Assembly: GCA_903889845.1 (NCBI GenBank)
Contig: CAISZB010000091.1
Location: 1-15,973 of the forward strand
DNA length: 15,973 nt
Reading direction: 5' to 3'
Origin: an uncultured Verrucomicrobium sp.
GTDB lineage: Bacteria; Verrucomicrobiota; Verrucomicrobiia; Methylacidiphilales; GAS474
This document shows, in pieces, positions 1 through 7,709 of this stretch (positions within the stretch are counted from its first letter, which is position 1; every line of letters starts with the position of its first letter). Under the pieces are notes generated by a model that worked only from the letters and a program-made list of their open reading frames with translations, did not search any database and was not told the DNA's origin. Position numbers and translations under genes: made by a program.

Positions 1-80
1 CGCGCCGCCATCGCCAGGGCGAAGCGGCGCATGCTCTCCTGCTGGTCCGGGAGGTAGTTGCCGAGGAGGACGACCGTCAT
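1..80 (-). CDS. Partial glycosyltransferase, N-terminus only
   Basis: Only the first 26 codons are inside the window; the gene continues past the left edge. The start is ATG at 80-78, and its A is also the last base of the TGA stop of the upstream FkbM gene (TGATG junction), which indicates translational coupling. The visible peptide begins MTVVLLGNYLPDQQESM, a short hydrophobic beta strand followed by a G-N-Y-x-P-D-x-Q-E-S-M segment. From memory, such a segment is typical of the N-terminal Rossmann half of GT4-type glycosyltransferases. The function is inferred from this short stretch and from the glycan locus around it. The donor and acceptor sugars cannot be told, and a different nucleotide-sugar enzyme is possible. 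Confidence 0.55.
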   Translation of the reverse strand, partial: MTVVLLGNYLPDQQESMRRFALAMAA

Positions 81-934
81 CACCGTTCTCCGACAGCCGA
101 ACTCCTCCCCTCGGAAGGCGCCGCATCCAGCCCCAGACCCAGGCCCAGGGGCGTCGAGCGGGAAGCCCAGATCACGCCGCACCCCCCCGCCGTGGCGATC
201 CGCTTCTCGATCTCCAGCCCCCCGGCGGCCAGGAGCCCCGGCAGCGCCTCCGCGTCGCGGCCCGGCCTGGGATGGTATTCGAGCAGGAGCCGCCCGATCC
301 GGGCCAGGGAGGCGCGGTCCTCAAGCATCGCCCACTCCGCCCCCTCGCAATCCATCTTCACCAGATCGACGGTGCCTCCCTCCCCCCCCAGCCGGTCCAG
401 GGCCCGCCGCAGCGCCGTCTGGGGCACCGTCACCGCCTCGGCCCGATCGACCGCGATGGCCGACGCCGGGACCACCGTTCCGGTCATCGAGTCGAGCGTG
501 GGAAAGAACGAAACCTCCCCGTCCTCCGCCCCGACGGCCTCGATGAAGCAGACGGCCCCGGCTCCCGCCGCCTGCACGCGCAGGTGGGGTTCCAGCGTTC
601 GGTTCGGCTCGTAGACGTGGAGCAGCGCGTCCGGGAAGCGGCGCCGGGCGGCGAGGGTGAAGAGGCCGACATTCCCCCCGATGTCGAGGATCGTCCGCAC
701 CGGGCGCGCCCCCGACCCCAGCTTGGGAATCGCATCGAGGCCGTACTCGTCGTCGAGCAGCAGGGCGACAAAGGCCGTGACCACCTCCCCGCCCGGGGGG
801 AACGAGAGCCGCATCGTTCCCCCGCCGAGGAGGAGCCGGTCGGGCATCGCGAAATCGCGCACGCGGGAGAACGCGATCCCCCAGCGCCGCGCCTCCCTGC
901 GGCGGCGGATCGTCCGCAACATCTTTCCGATCAT
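80..934 (-). CDS. FkbM family SAM-dependent methyltransferase
   Basis: Product of 284 aa, probably an O-methyltransferase acting on a sugar or glycan using S-adenosylmethionine. Motif I is ILDIGGNVGLFTL (about residues 82-94), followed by the acidic ribose-binding YEPN (108-111). The typical FkbM segment VDLVKMDCEGAEWAML (189-204) supplies the conserved K-x-D-x-E-G-x-E. The start chosen is ATG 934, eight bases after the stop of the membrane-protein gene, with a GAGGGG Shine-Dalgarno-like stretch just before it. A much longer in-frame extension upstream would overlap that gene and is not believed. The C-terminus carries a short LGLGLGL run. The protein is cytosolic and probably decorates the glycan made by this locus. 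It shares a family with the 312-aa protein at 2416-3354 but is clearly divergent from it, so it probably has a different acceptor. Family assignment is firm; substrate is unknown. Confidence 0.85.
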   Translation of the reverse strand: MIGKMLRTIRRRREARRWGIAFSRVRDFAMPDRLLLGGGTMRLSFPPGGEVVTAFVALLLDDEYGLDAIPKLGSGARPVRTILDIGGNVGLFTLAARRRFPDALLHVYEPNRTLEPHLRVQAAGAGAVCFIEAVGAEDGEVSFFPTLDSMTGTVVPASAIAVDRAEAVTVPQTALRRALDRLGGEGGTVDLVKMDCEGAEWAMLEDRASLARIGRLLLEYHPRPGRDAEALPGLLAAGGLEIEKRIATAGGCGVIWASRSTPLGLGLGLDAAPSEGRSSAVGER

Positions 935-942
935 GCCCCTCA

Positions 943-2352
943 CTATGCCCCGGAACCGGGGCCAGTACCAGAAATTTGAGAACCCGGCCCCCCATGCAGC
1001 CTTTCGGCGTAGAGGGAGCGACCCCGCGGACGCCGGGAGGGCTCTGCGGCGGCCGGATCCGCAGCCTCCGCGTCGGCGACATTCTCGGAGGCGAGGCACA
1101 GGCCCGCCGCGATCATGATGAAGCCCTGCCCCGTCGTCAGCCCCAGGGGGGTCATGAAGAGATTGACGAAACAGGAGGCCAAAATAAGCCCCGCCAATGC
1201 CCCTCCCTTGAGCAATTCGAGGTGCGCCCGCCTTAGCAGCCACAAGGCAATGGCCACGCGCATCGCCAAAAAGGCGCTACCCAGGATCCATCCCAATTCC
1301 CAAAGCGTCCTCATCCACTCGTCCTCGATGATCATCGAATCGTTCTTCGTGTAGAGCAACGCGGCGTTCGTCGCCCGCCCCATGCCGATGCCGAACATGT
1401 CGATGTTGAGGAAATCGTTCCACGGGTTGAGGATCGCCCCGACGAAGCGGCCGCCGATGGAGGAACTCAGATCGCCGCCGTCCTGGAAACGGGACTGCAG
1501 GCTGTCGATCCCCGAGGAGAAGACGGGGAGCATGCTGAGCAGGGCTCCGAAAACGAGAATCCCCACTCCCAGGCCGATGAATTTGCGAAAATACCGGGGA
1601 TAAAAGATCCCCATCAGCACGAAGGCCACGATCACCAGGATGACGGAGACCACGGTGTTCCGGCTGACGCTGACCACCATCCCCAGCAGCAGGGAAAAGA
1701 GCGCCCCCCACAGGAGCCATTTCGGATAGAGGTCGGTGCGGGTGAAACCATAAACGATGAAGGCGGCCAGCAAAGCGAGGTAGAGCGGCCCGCCATTGGC
1801 GAAGGAAAAAGTTCCCGAAGGGCGGGCGTGGCCAAGGGCCCCGATCATCTGCCCGCCGGCCAACCCTCCCGCGCCGTTGTTCCAGGTCGACCCCTCCGGC
1901 GCCAGGAACTGCATCATCATCAGCAGCGCCATCGGGACCGCCGTGCAGAGCAGGAGAAGGCCGACCTTCTCGACATCGCGGCGGTTCATCACCCGCCCGA
2001 TCACGAAGATAAGGGGATAATGAAGAAAATAGGACCTCACCCCATAGAACACCACGACGATGTTCACGTCGGAATGCAGCAAGCTCGCCACCAATCCCAG
2101 GAAGGACAATATCCCGAGCACCACGATGAACCCGTTGACGGCAAAGACCCCCCGGCTCACCGCCATGCAATAGATCACGATGACGACGGGCTCCCGGATG
2201 AAAAGAATGTAGGAGGAAAGGCCCGGAAGCAGCCACTTACGGAACGCCCCCTCCACCAGCCACAGGATGATGTAGAGCCAGATCGCCTTGCGTACGCCCT
2301 CCGTCTGATGCCGGAAATCCTCCTCGGAGGAAAAGAATCCCGCGACGCTCAT
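943..2352 (-). CDS. O-antigen ligase/polymerase-like multi-pass membrane protein
   Basis: Product of 469 aa with about twelve hydrophobic segments, the first near residues 23-42 and the last near 400-440. A larger hydrophilic loop (about 278-345) lies between the later segments. Motifs resembling the WaaL/Wzy superfamily are ARPSGTFSF (176-184), SRNT after a helix (230-233), GIGMGRATN (321-329) and EDEWMRTLWELG (343-354). In this superfamily the periplasmic loop joins or transfers lipid-linked glycan. Beside an ABC exporter a WaaL-type ligase role is more logical than a Wzy polymerase role, but sequence alone does not separate them. The start chosen is ATG 2352; an in-frame TTG at 2397 would add 15 residues, and neither has a clear Shine-Dalgarno. 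The C-terminal 45 or so residues are a low-complexity Ala/Pro/Arg/Gly tail, probably cytoplasmic. The FkbM gene begins 8 nt after the stop. Confidence 0.78.
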   Translation of the reverse strand: MSVAGFFSSEEDFRHQTEGVRKAIWLYIILWLVEGAFRKWLLPGLSSYILFIREPVVIVIYCMAVSRGVFAVNGFIVVLGILSFLGLVASLLHSDVNIVVVFYGVRSYFLHYPLIFVIGRVMNRRDVEKVGLLLLCTAVPMALLMMMQFLAPEGSTWNNGAGGLAGGQMIGALGHARPSGTFSFANGGPLYLALLAAFIVYGFTRTDLYPKWLLWGALFSLLLGMVVSVSRNTVVSVILVIVAFVLMGIFYPRYFRKFIGLGVGILVFGALLSMLPVFSSGIDSLQSRFQDGGDLSSSIGGRFVGAILNPWNDFLNIDMFGIGMGRATNAALLYTKNDSMIIEDEWMRTLWELGWILGSAFLAMRVAIALWLLRRAHLELLKGGALAGLILASCFVNLFMTPLGLTTGQGFIMIAAGLCLASENVADAEAADPAAAEPSRRPRGRSLYAERLHGGPGSQISGTGPGSGA

Positions 2353-2415
2353 GGGAGGAGAGTAAGAGCCCCCGCCGCCGGAGACAAGGCCGGGCAAGAG
2401 AAAAAAGAAAAGCGA

Positions 2416-3354
2416 TTAAAACTCGACCTGCACCACCGGCCATTGGGGGCGGGAACGGGGACGGAAAGCGGGGTCGAAGCCGAAGGCGTCCCGCAGCGCG
2501 GCGTCCTCCGGGGAAAGGGCGACGAGATTCGCGCTGACGAAGATCCCGTTCGCGATCGGATAGAGGGAGCGGTCGAGGGCGTAGAAATGCCGGTAGCCGC
2601 ACGCCTCCAGCGCCTCCCGGAAGAGCCGGGGCGGACGGCCCCGCTGCTCGCATTCCCGGGTATTCAGCTCGAAGACGAGCGGCGGGCGGCGGTGGGCAAA
2701 GAGGCCGGAGGCCCCGTTGAAGACGTCGATTTCGAACCCCTCCACATCGACCTTCACCGCGACGACCCGTTTCCATTCCTCCACGCCGATCTCCCCGTCG
2801 AGGCGGCGGAGCGGCACGACCATGCCTCCTTCCTCTCCAATGCGGGAGACATAGGAATTCCCCTCGTTCAACTCCATCCGGGCCTCCCCCTCCACAGCCC
2901 CCAGGGCGACGGGATGGATGCGGACCCGTCCCGCCAGGCCGTTCCGGGCGATGTTCCGCTCCAGCAGGGAAATGAGCCGGGGCTGGGGCTCGAAGGCCTC
3001 GCACGTCACCCCCTCCCGCAGGGCGAGGCGGAGGGAAAAGAGGCCGAGGTTCGCCCCGGCATCGACGAAGACGCCGCCCCGTTCCCTCTCGAAGAGGAAA
3101 TCGAGGAACCGGCTCACGTCGCCGTCGTGCTCCCCGAAGAGGGCGGCGGTCCGCCCCGCCACGTCGTCCCAAAAGACGTCGAGCCCCAGGTCGGCGTCGT
3201 AGCGGACGGAGACGATCTCCCGGACCGGCGGCGAAATCCGGTCGAGGAGCCGCAGGAGGAACGACTTCCCCCGCTCGCACGGCCACAGCCGGGCGAGGCG
3301 GCAGAACAGGGCCGGGACGAGGGAAAGGGAACGGGAGGCTCCGGCGGCAGTCAT
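2416..3354 (-). CDS. FkbM family SAM-dependent methyltransferase
   Basis: Product of 312 aa. SAM-binding motif I is VFVDAGANLGLFSL (about residues 95-108). An acidic loop FEPQP follows (121-125), and the FkbM signature VAVKVDVEGFEIDVFNGA lies in the second half, where K-x-D-V-E-G-x-E is the expected family pattern. The N-terminal 90 residues are basic and form a family-variable domain. The start chosen is ATG 3354; an in-frame TTG at 3393 would extend it by 13 residues but overlaps a possible -35 box. It lies 63 nt upstream of the membrane-protein gene and 67 nt downstream of a class I methyltransferase gene. The predicted role is methylation of a hydroxyl on a glycan residue or terminus in the cytosol. 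No acceptor can be named. Confidence 0.85.
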   Translation of the reverse strand: MTAAGASRSLSLVPALFCRLARLWPCERGKSFLLRLLDRISPPVREIVSVRYDADLGLDVFWDDVAGRTAALFGEHDGDVSRFLDFLFERERGGVFVDAGANLGLFSLRLALREGVTCEAFEPQPRLISLLERNIARNGLAGRVRIHPVALGAVEGEARMELNEGNSYVSRIGEEGGMVVPLRRLDGEIGVEEWKRVVAVKVDVEGFEIDVFNGASGLFAHRRPPLVFELNTRECEQRGRPPRLFREALEACGYRHFYALDRSLYPIANGIFVSANLVALSPEDAALRDAFGFDPAFRPRSRPQWPVVQVEF

Positions 3355-3364
3355 GGGAAGCCCC

Positions 3365-3393
3365 AACGTACGGGGACGGTCTGGAGCTGTCAA
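3365..3393 (-). promoter_or_regulatory. Possible sigma-70-like promoter before the FkbM gene
   Basis: Reading the minus strand, TTGACA (3393-3388) matches the -35 consensus exactly. It is followed after 17 nt by TACGTT (3370-3365), a poor -10 box matching only three of six bases. A start about seven bases later would leave almost no leader before ATG 3354. The 67-nt gap between the two methyltransferase genes is the only other support, so this may be chance. Confidence 0.22.
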
Positions 3394-3421
3394 ATCCTCA
3401 GAACAGGCTCTCCATGCCGGG

Positions 3422-4354
3422 CTACGGCGGCTTGATCGCGACGATGTAAGCCACGATGTCCCGCTCGTACAAGAACTTGGAGGCGAACTGGGCGCGCAGC
3501 GCGTCCTCCAATTGGCGACGCTCTTCCGGGGTAAAATCGGAGGCGAAAATCTCCCGAAGAGTCGGGGCGCCCGGGCGGGGGGAGATGTCCATCAACACCT
3601 CCAGGGATTGGATGGACGAGGGGCGATCCTTGATGTGCAACTCCAGCTGAATCTCGTGGAAACCGGCCAGGCGGCACATCTCGAACAGATCCCGCTCCGT
3701 AAAGTTGGTCAGCGGGTTGCCGTCGATTTCTTCCGCCGTCGAAGGATATTGGGCGGCCTTCCATCGCCGGATCAACCAGGCCGTCGCGGTCGCGGCGGCG
3801 GGCGGCTGGTCCCGCAGATAGCGGGTGAGGTTGGCCAGTTGCACGGCTTCATCCCGGAGGATCGGCTCGCCCAGGGAGATGCGCCCCCCGGGCTTGAGGA
3901 CGCGATAGAATTGACGCAGAGCCTTCGCCTTGTCGGCGACGTAGGCCAGCACCGCCCGGCTCGTGACCAAGTCCGCCGACGCGTCGGCGACGCCCCGAAG
4001 TTCCTCGGCCGAAGTGTCGAGAAACGAACAGCGCTCCTCCAGGCCGAGCGCGACGGCCCGCCGCTCCGCCCGTTCCAGAAGCGGGACCGAGGGATCGACC
4101 AGCACGGCCCGAAGGCCGTGCCCCAGACGCTCGAAGGCGCCGAACGCAATCAGCCCGTCGCCCGTGCCCACGTCGACCAGCACCATTCCGGGCGCAAGGT
4201 TTGCCCCGTCGAGTACGCGGTCCCGGAACCCCTCGACGAGGGCGCGCATGACCGGTTCGTATTGCGGATCACCTCCATGCCGCCGATGCAGCAGCCATTC
4301 CGACCAGACATCCGTGGCGCTGGGCGTGTTCCGAGGGGCGATCTCCGTGGGCAT
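3422..4354 (-). CDS. Class I SAM-dependent methyltransferase
   Basis: Product of 310 aa. A UbiE/type-11-like Rossmann methyltransferase domain occupies roughly residues 35-170. Motif I is LVDVGTGDGLIAFGA (about 59-73), an acidic residue ends strand 2 in VLVDPS, and ADLVTSRAVLAYVADKAKAL followed by the post-motif YRVLKPGGRISLGEP is the classic small-molecule methyltransferase arrangement. The C-terminal 130 residues include a helical insert and a long region ending in a hydrophobic strand. Unlike the two FkbM proteins it lacks the K-x-D-x-E-G signature, so it is a separate family. The start is ATG 4354, with no good Shine-Dalgarno. It stands alone between two gaps (108 nt before, 67 nt after), in contrast with the tightly overlapped genes upstream. 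The substrate is unknown; a sugar or lipid-linked intermediate is suggested only by context. Confidence 0.8.
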   Translation of the reverse strand: MPTEIAPRNTPSATDVWSEWLLHRRHGGDPQYEPVMRALVEGFRDRVLDGANLAPGMVLVDVGTGDGLIAFGAFERLGHGLRAVLVDPSVPLLERAERRAVALGLEERCSFLDTSAEELRGVADASADLVTSRAVLAYVADKAKALRQFYRVLKPGGRISLGEPILRDEAVQLANLTRYLRDQPPAAATATAWLIRRWKAAQYPSTAEEIDGNPLTNFTERDLFEMCRLAGFHEIQLELHIKDRPSSIQSLEVLMDISPRPGAPTLREIFASDFTPEERRQLEDALRAQFASKFLYERDIVAYIVAIKPP

Positions 4355-4462
4355 TCGGAACCGGATCTTAAACCCGGTTTCTGAACGAAATCTGAAACGA
4401 AAATGGAAATTCCATTAAGGAACGGGGCGAAGCGGCCTGGCGCCCCCTTCGCGCCACCCCCC
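4355..4462 (-). promoter_or_regulatory. Dyad-rich, A/T-rich intergenic gap
   Basis: This 108-nt gap separates the overlapped glycosyltransferase block from the methyltransferase genes and holds three inverted repeats. The first is TGGCGC/GCGCCA with a 7-nt loop (4438-4456), just after the GT9-like stop. The second is AATGGAA-A-TTCCATT (4402-4416). The third is AACCGG/CCGGTT with a 9-nt loop (4359-4379), immediately before the methyltransferase start. The middle part is markedly richer in A and T than its surroundings. It could hold a promoter, an operator or a weak transcription-attenuating hairpin. There is no U-run after the first hairpin, so a classical terminator is not supported, and no convincing -35/-10 pair was found. 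Confidence 0.35.
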
Positions 4463-5485
4463 TCACCCCCGGGCAAAGGCGACGATCCGGTCGTTCCGCT
4501 CCGCGTCGTCCCACGCGATGCAGGAGGGGAATCCCTCGGCGCAGAGCCGGAAGGTGCCCCGCTCCCGGTGGGGACAGGGCAGGCAGCGGGCCGAGGAAGG
4601 AAAGACCGTCCCCCCCGCCAGGAACCCGGGCGTCACGACCGACGCGGGCCGGGTCCGCGTCAGGAGGATGCCCAGGCGGCCCGCCTCGCACCCGTATTGG
4701 AGGAGGTGGGAGGGGAAGCTGTCCGTCGTCAACACGCGGCGGCGTCCCCGGGCGAGGGCCAGGATCTCCTCCGGACGGGCAAAGCGGACCGTCGCGAGGC
4801 CCATCGCCTCGAAGGCCGCCGCGTCGCCGTCGGCGGCATGGAAGGCGTAGCGGGCCTCGGGTAGATACCGGGCCGCCCACGCCGCAGGCATGTATTGATG
4901 CCCCTTCCCCGAGGGGAAGACGAGGAGCCCCTCCCCGCCTTCCCCCGACAGCGGCATGTTCCGCAGCCGTTCCCGCGCCTCGGGAAAATCGGCGGCGATC
5001 TGGTGGAGGAGCGCCTCCGCCGGAATCGCGCGGAGGGCCGGGACTGCCGAGGTCTCCAACCGCCCGCAGTAACTCTCCGTGTCGGCCTCCGGCGCGATCG
5101 AGACCCGCCCCGCCGCGTCGAGCAGAGAAAAGAGAAGCGCATTGATCCGGTCCCGCGGCCCCCGCCGCCGGGAGAGGGAGGCGACGACCCGGTGAAGCGG
5201 GGCCACATACCGCCGCCCCCGACGCAGTCCGGGCAAGAGGTCGCGGAGGCCCCGGTTCGTGTAGACGAGGGCCGAAGCCGGAGGCTCCCCGTCCGGGCCG
5301 AGGTCGACAAACTCGATCCTCCCGGCGAAGGCGACCCGGGCCAGCGGCGCGATCTCCGGGGCGAAGACGGCCCGGATCCGCAACTCCGGGCGGAGCGCCG
5401 CCGCCGCGTGGAGCCCGGCGAGCCGCATCCAAACGTCGCCGAAGCCCCCGTTCCGGGCGTCGAGGAAGAGTTCCCGCCGCATCAT
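4463..5485 (-). CDS. GT9-like (heptosyltransferase-like) glycosyltransferase with C-terminal cysteine cluster
   Basis: Product of 340 aa. The N-terminus FLDARNGGFGDVWMRLAGL (7-25) fits the glycine-aspartate loop of GT9 enzymes, where the Asp (D17) is the likely catalytic base position. The second Rossmann half contains LVFPSGKGHQYMP and RVLTTDSFPSHLLQYG, equivalent to the donor-binding D-[ST]-x-x-x-H segment of LPS heptosyltransferases. The C-terminus has four cysteines, C301, C304, C315 and C322, in a CxxC-x10-C-x6-C pattern that could bind a metal or form a structural clamp. The start is the first of two tandem ATG codons (5485), overlapping the previous gene by ATGA. It is the last gene of the overlapped block. 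GT9 members usually transfer heptose, but other sugars are possible. Similarity to classical heptosyltransferases is weak, so the family call is moderate. Confidence 0.65.
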   Translation of the reverse strand: MMRRELFLDARNGGFGDVWMRLAGLHAAAALRPELRIRAVFAPEIAPLARVAFAGRIEFVDLGPDGEPPASALVYTNRGLRDLLPGLRRGRRYVAPLHRVVASLSRRRGPRDRINALLFSLLDAAGRVSIAPEADTESYCGRLETSAVPALRAIPAEALLHQIAADFPEARERLRNMPLSGEGGEGLLVFPSGKGHQYMPAAWAARYLPEARYAFHAADGDAAAFEAMGLATVRFARPEEILALARGRRRVLTTDSFPSHLLQYGCEAGRLGILLTRTRPASVVTPGFLAGGTVFPSSARCLPCPHRERGTFRLCAEGFPSCIAWDDAERNDRIVAFARG

Positions 5486-6699
5486 AGAAGTTCCTTTACG
5501 CCCGCCGCGAGGCGGGAGCAATAGGTTTCCCACCGGAGCCGGACCGCCTTCTCCCGCGCCGCCATGCCGACGGCCCGGAGCCGTTCCCGGTCGCCGTGCA
5601 GCACCGCCAACCGTTCCGCAATCGCCGCCGCCGAGCGGATCGGGACGACGAAGCCCTCCCGCCCGTCCTCGATCAGGTCGGGCGCGGCGGTGTGGGGCGT
5701 CGCGATCACCGCCATCCCCCGCCCCATCGCCTCCGGGATGACGAGGCCGAAGCCCTCGAAGAGCGAGGGGAAGACCAGGACGTCGTGCCGCTCCATCTCG
5801 TCGAGGACGGCGGCATGGGGCAGGCTCGGAATCCAGCGGCGGCCCGGCTTCGACAACGCCGCGTCGAGCGCGGGGCAGGGCCGGTCCGTGATCTTCCGCC
5901 CGACGAGCGTCGCCACACAGTCCCCTCCCATCCGATCCAGAGCGGAAAAAAGATAGGAAATCCCCTTCCGCTGACTGAGGGAACCGACGTAGAGCACCCG
6001 CAACGGCTCCCCCGGCGCCGACCACGAGCGGGAGAGGCTCCCCTCCCCCGCATCGCTTCCGTAAGGGATCACCGCCACCCTCTCCGGGGCCACCTCCCCG
6101 CGCAGCGTCAAGGCCGTGTAGGAGCTGGCGACGAAGACCCGGTCGGCCAAGCGCAGTTCCTCCTCCTTCCGCGCCAGCTTCTCCGGCCCGTCGTCGAGGG
6201 CCGTCAGCGTCGCCGCCCATTCCGGCTCCCGCTCCGCCTCTTCCGCCGAAAGCCGGTGCAGCGTCTTCCAATAGGCGATCGGCAGATCGTAGAACGTCCG
6301 CAGCCCCCGGCGCCGCGCCTCGCGAAAGGAGGCCTGGGCCCCGTCCTCATAGGCATAAACCCCCCGGACTCCCGGACGGGTCAGAGACGCCGCCATCCCC
6401 CGGTCGAGCGCCGCATAGACCGCATCGACATCGCACCAAGCAGGCGTTCCCCGGCCCAGCCTCCCGCAGAGGAGCCGCACCGCCTCGCGCCACGGCGCGG
6501 TGCGCAGTTGACCGCGCGGCACCTCCGGCCACGCCCGCCGCTCCAATTCCCGGCACAGGGCGGAGGGCAGGAGCCGGGAGAGAAAACCATCCCGCCACGC
6601 GAGCGTCGTGTGGAACTCGGAGAGCAACCCCGCCTCGGCCAGAGCCCGGGCCGCGTGACGGCTGTTCGCATTCCCCGTCGGATGCCCCATCACAATCAT
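5482..6699 (-). CDS. GT4 family glycosyltransferase
   Basis: Product of 405 aa with a GT-B fold. The N-terminal acceptor domain covers about 1-225 and the donor domain follows. Recognisable donor-domain features are LRVLYVGSLSQRKGISYLF (about 233-251), SLPHAAVLDEMERHDVLVFPS (292-312) and the E-x7-E motif in EGFGLVIPE (E315 and E323) followed by AMGRGMAVIAT. These are the hallmarks of retaining GT4 enzymes that use nucleotide-activated sugars. The N-terminal domain is unusually long (DUF-like, with PIAYWKTLHRL), as in enzymes acting on large acceptors. The start is ATG 6699, overlapping the preceding stop as ATGA; a second in-frame ATG lies three codons in. It probably adds one residue of the exported glycan at the cytoplasmic membrane face. 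Donor sugar is not predictable. Confidence 0.85.
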   Translation of the reverse strand: MIVMGHPTGNANSRHAARALAEAGLLSEFHTTLAWRDGFLSRLLPSALCRELERRAWPEVPRGQLRTAPWREAVRLLCGRLGRGTPAWCDVDAVYAALDRGMAASLTRPGVRGVYAYEDGAQASFREARRRGLRTFYDLPIAYWKTLHRLSAEEAEREPEWAATLTALDDGPEKLARKEEELRLADRVFVASSYTALTLRGEVAPERVAVIPYGSDAGEGSLSRSWSAPGEPLRVLYVGSLSQRKGISYLFSALDRMGGDCVATLVGRKITDRPCPALDAALSKPGRRWIPSLPHAAVLDEMERHDVLVFPSLFEGFGLVIPEAMGRGMAVIATPHTAAPDLIEDGREGFVVPIRSAAAIAERLAVLHGDRERLRAVGMAAREKAVRLRWETYCSRLAAGVKELL

Positions 6700-7709
6700 C
6701 GCCGCCCCTCCGGCAACGACCGCTCGAACAGCGCCAGGTAGGCCGCGCCGATCCGCTCCCGGGTGAACCGGGCGGCGTGGGTCCTCCATGCCGCCTCGTC
6801 CGGCTCCAACGCGAGCGCCTTCTCCAACGCCCCGGCCAGCCCCTCGGCATCGCCGTTCTCGAACAGGAAACCGCACGGCCCCACCGCCTCCGGCAGGCCG
6901 CCCCCGCGCGAGGCGACCGCCACGCACCCGCAGGCGATCCCCTCCAGCGCCACGATCCCGAACGGCTCCGCCCACCGCGACGGCACCGCCAGGACGCGGT
7001 GCCGCCGCAATAGGACGGCCAGATTCTCCGGCGGCTGCGCCCCGGCGAACGTCACCTGCGCCGCGACGCCTTCCTCCGCCGCCAGCGCCCGGAGCGCCGC
7101 CTCCTCCGGCCCCGACCCGGCCAGCGTCAGCCCGACCGTGCGGCCCCGACGACGCAGCAGGCCGAGGGCGCGCAACAGCAAATCAAAGCCCTTGTCCGAG
7201 ACCAGCCTCCCCACGGCGACCACCTCCCCGTCCCTCCGCGTCGCGGCGTCGGGGGAAAAAATCCGGTCGTCGTAGGGATTCGGAATGAGCTCCGACGGAA
7301 CCGGCAGCGCCGCCGTAATCGGCCCGCTGATCGAGACCGAGACCGACCGGGAAAGGGCATGCCGCTTCAGCACCGCCGCAATCCCCTGTTCCGGCAGCCA
7401 TGTCTGACAGGTGATGATCCAGGGCTTTTTCGGGAAAAGAGGCAAAAGCTGGGGCCACCCCGTCCGCAGGCTGATATGATTGTGCCAGACCACGTCGGCC
7501 CGCCCGATCTGCCGCAGCAACTCCCCCGCCGAGGGACGGCGGACCACCGCGTAGGGGAACACCTCCTCAGCCGACTCTGCGGCGGGAGTCTGCGTGACCA
7601 CCGTCACCTCGTGGCCGCACCGGACGAATTCCTCGGCCAGGAGCCGCGTCGCCGTCTCCAGGCCGCCCCGGTTCGGGGCGAAGGAATGGGAGGAGGCCAG
7701 AATCCTCAT
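6696..7709 (-). CDS. GT4 family glycosyltransferase
   Basis: Product of 337 aa with a complete GT-B fold. The N-terminal glycine-rich loop is FAPNRGGLE (10-18), as in many GT4 enzymes that bind an acceptor near the first strand. The donor domain begins at VVAVGRLVSDKGFDLLLRAL (163-182). The catalytic-region E-x7-E is present in EPFGIVALE (E248 and E256), followed by GIACGCVAVASRGGGLPEAV. Its length is usual for a compact GT4. The start ATG 7709 gives an ATGA overlap with the preceding stop; longer upstream readings would run through that gene. It lies between two other GT-B enzymes in a translationally coupled series, so it probably works sequentially with them on one glycan. Linkage and sugar are unknown. 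Confidence 0.87.
   Translation of the reverse strand: MRILASSHSFAPNRGGLETATRLLAEEFVRCGHEVTVVTQTPAAESAEEVFPYAVVRRPSAGELLRQIGRADVVWHNHISLRTGWPQLLPLFPKKPWIITCQTWLPEQGIAAVLKRHALSRSVSVSISGPITAALPVPSELIPNPYDDRIFSPDAATRRDGEVVAVGRLVSDKGFDLLLRALGLLRRRGRTVGLTLAGSGPEEAALRALAAEEGVAAQVTFAGAQPPENLAVLLRRHRVLAVPSRWAEPFGIVALEGIACGCVAVASRGGGLPEAVGPCGFLFENGDAEGLAGALEKALALEPDEAAWRTHAARFTRERIGAAYLALFERSLPEGRR

Noticed and set aside
935..1243. A 103-residue N-terminal extension of the first FkbM methyltransferase
   Set aside because: The extension lies over the C-terminal coding region of the ligase-like gene in another frame and shows no family similarity. ATG 934 follows a purine-rich GAGGGG and gives a normal FkbM length.
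1828..3435. A 535-codon rightward open frame antisense to the membrane protein and FkbM genes
   Set aside because: No recognisable domain, composition biased to Asp/Glu/His/Pro/Arg, and it opposes two well-supported genes.
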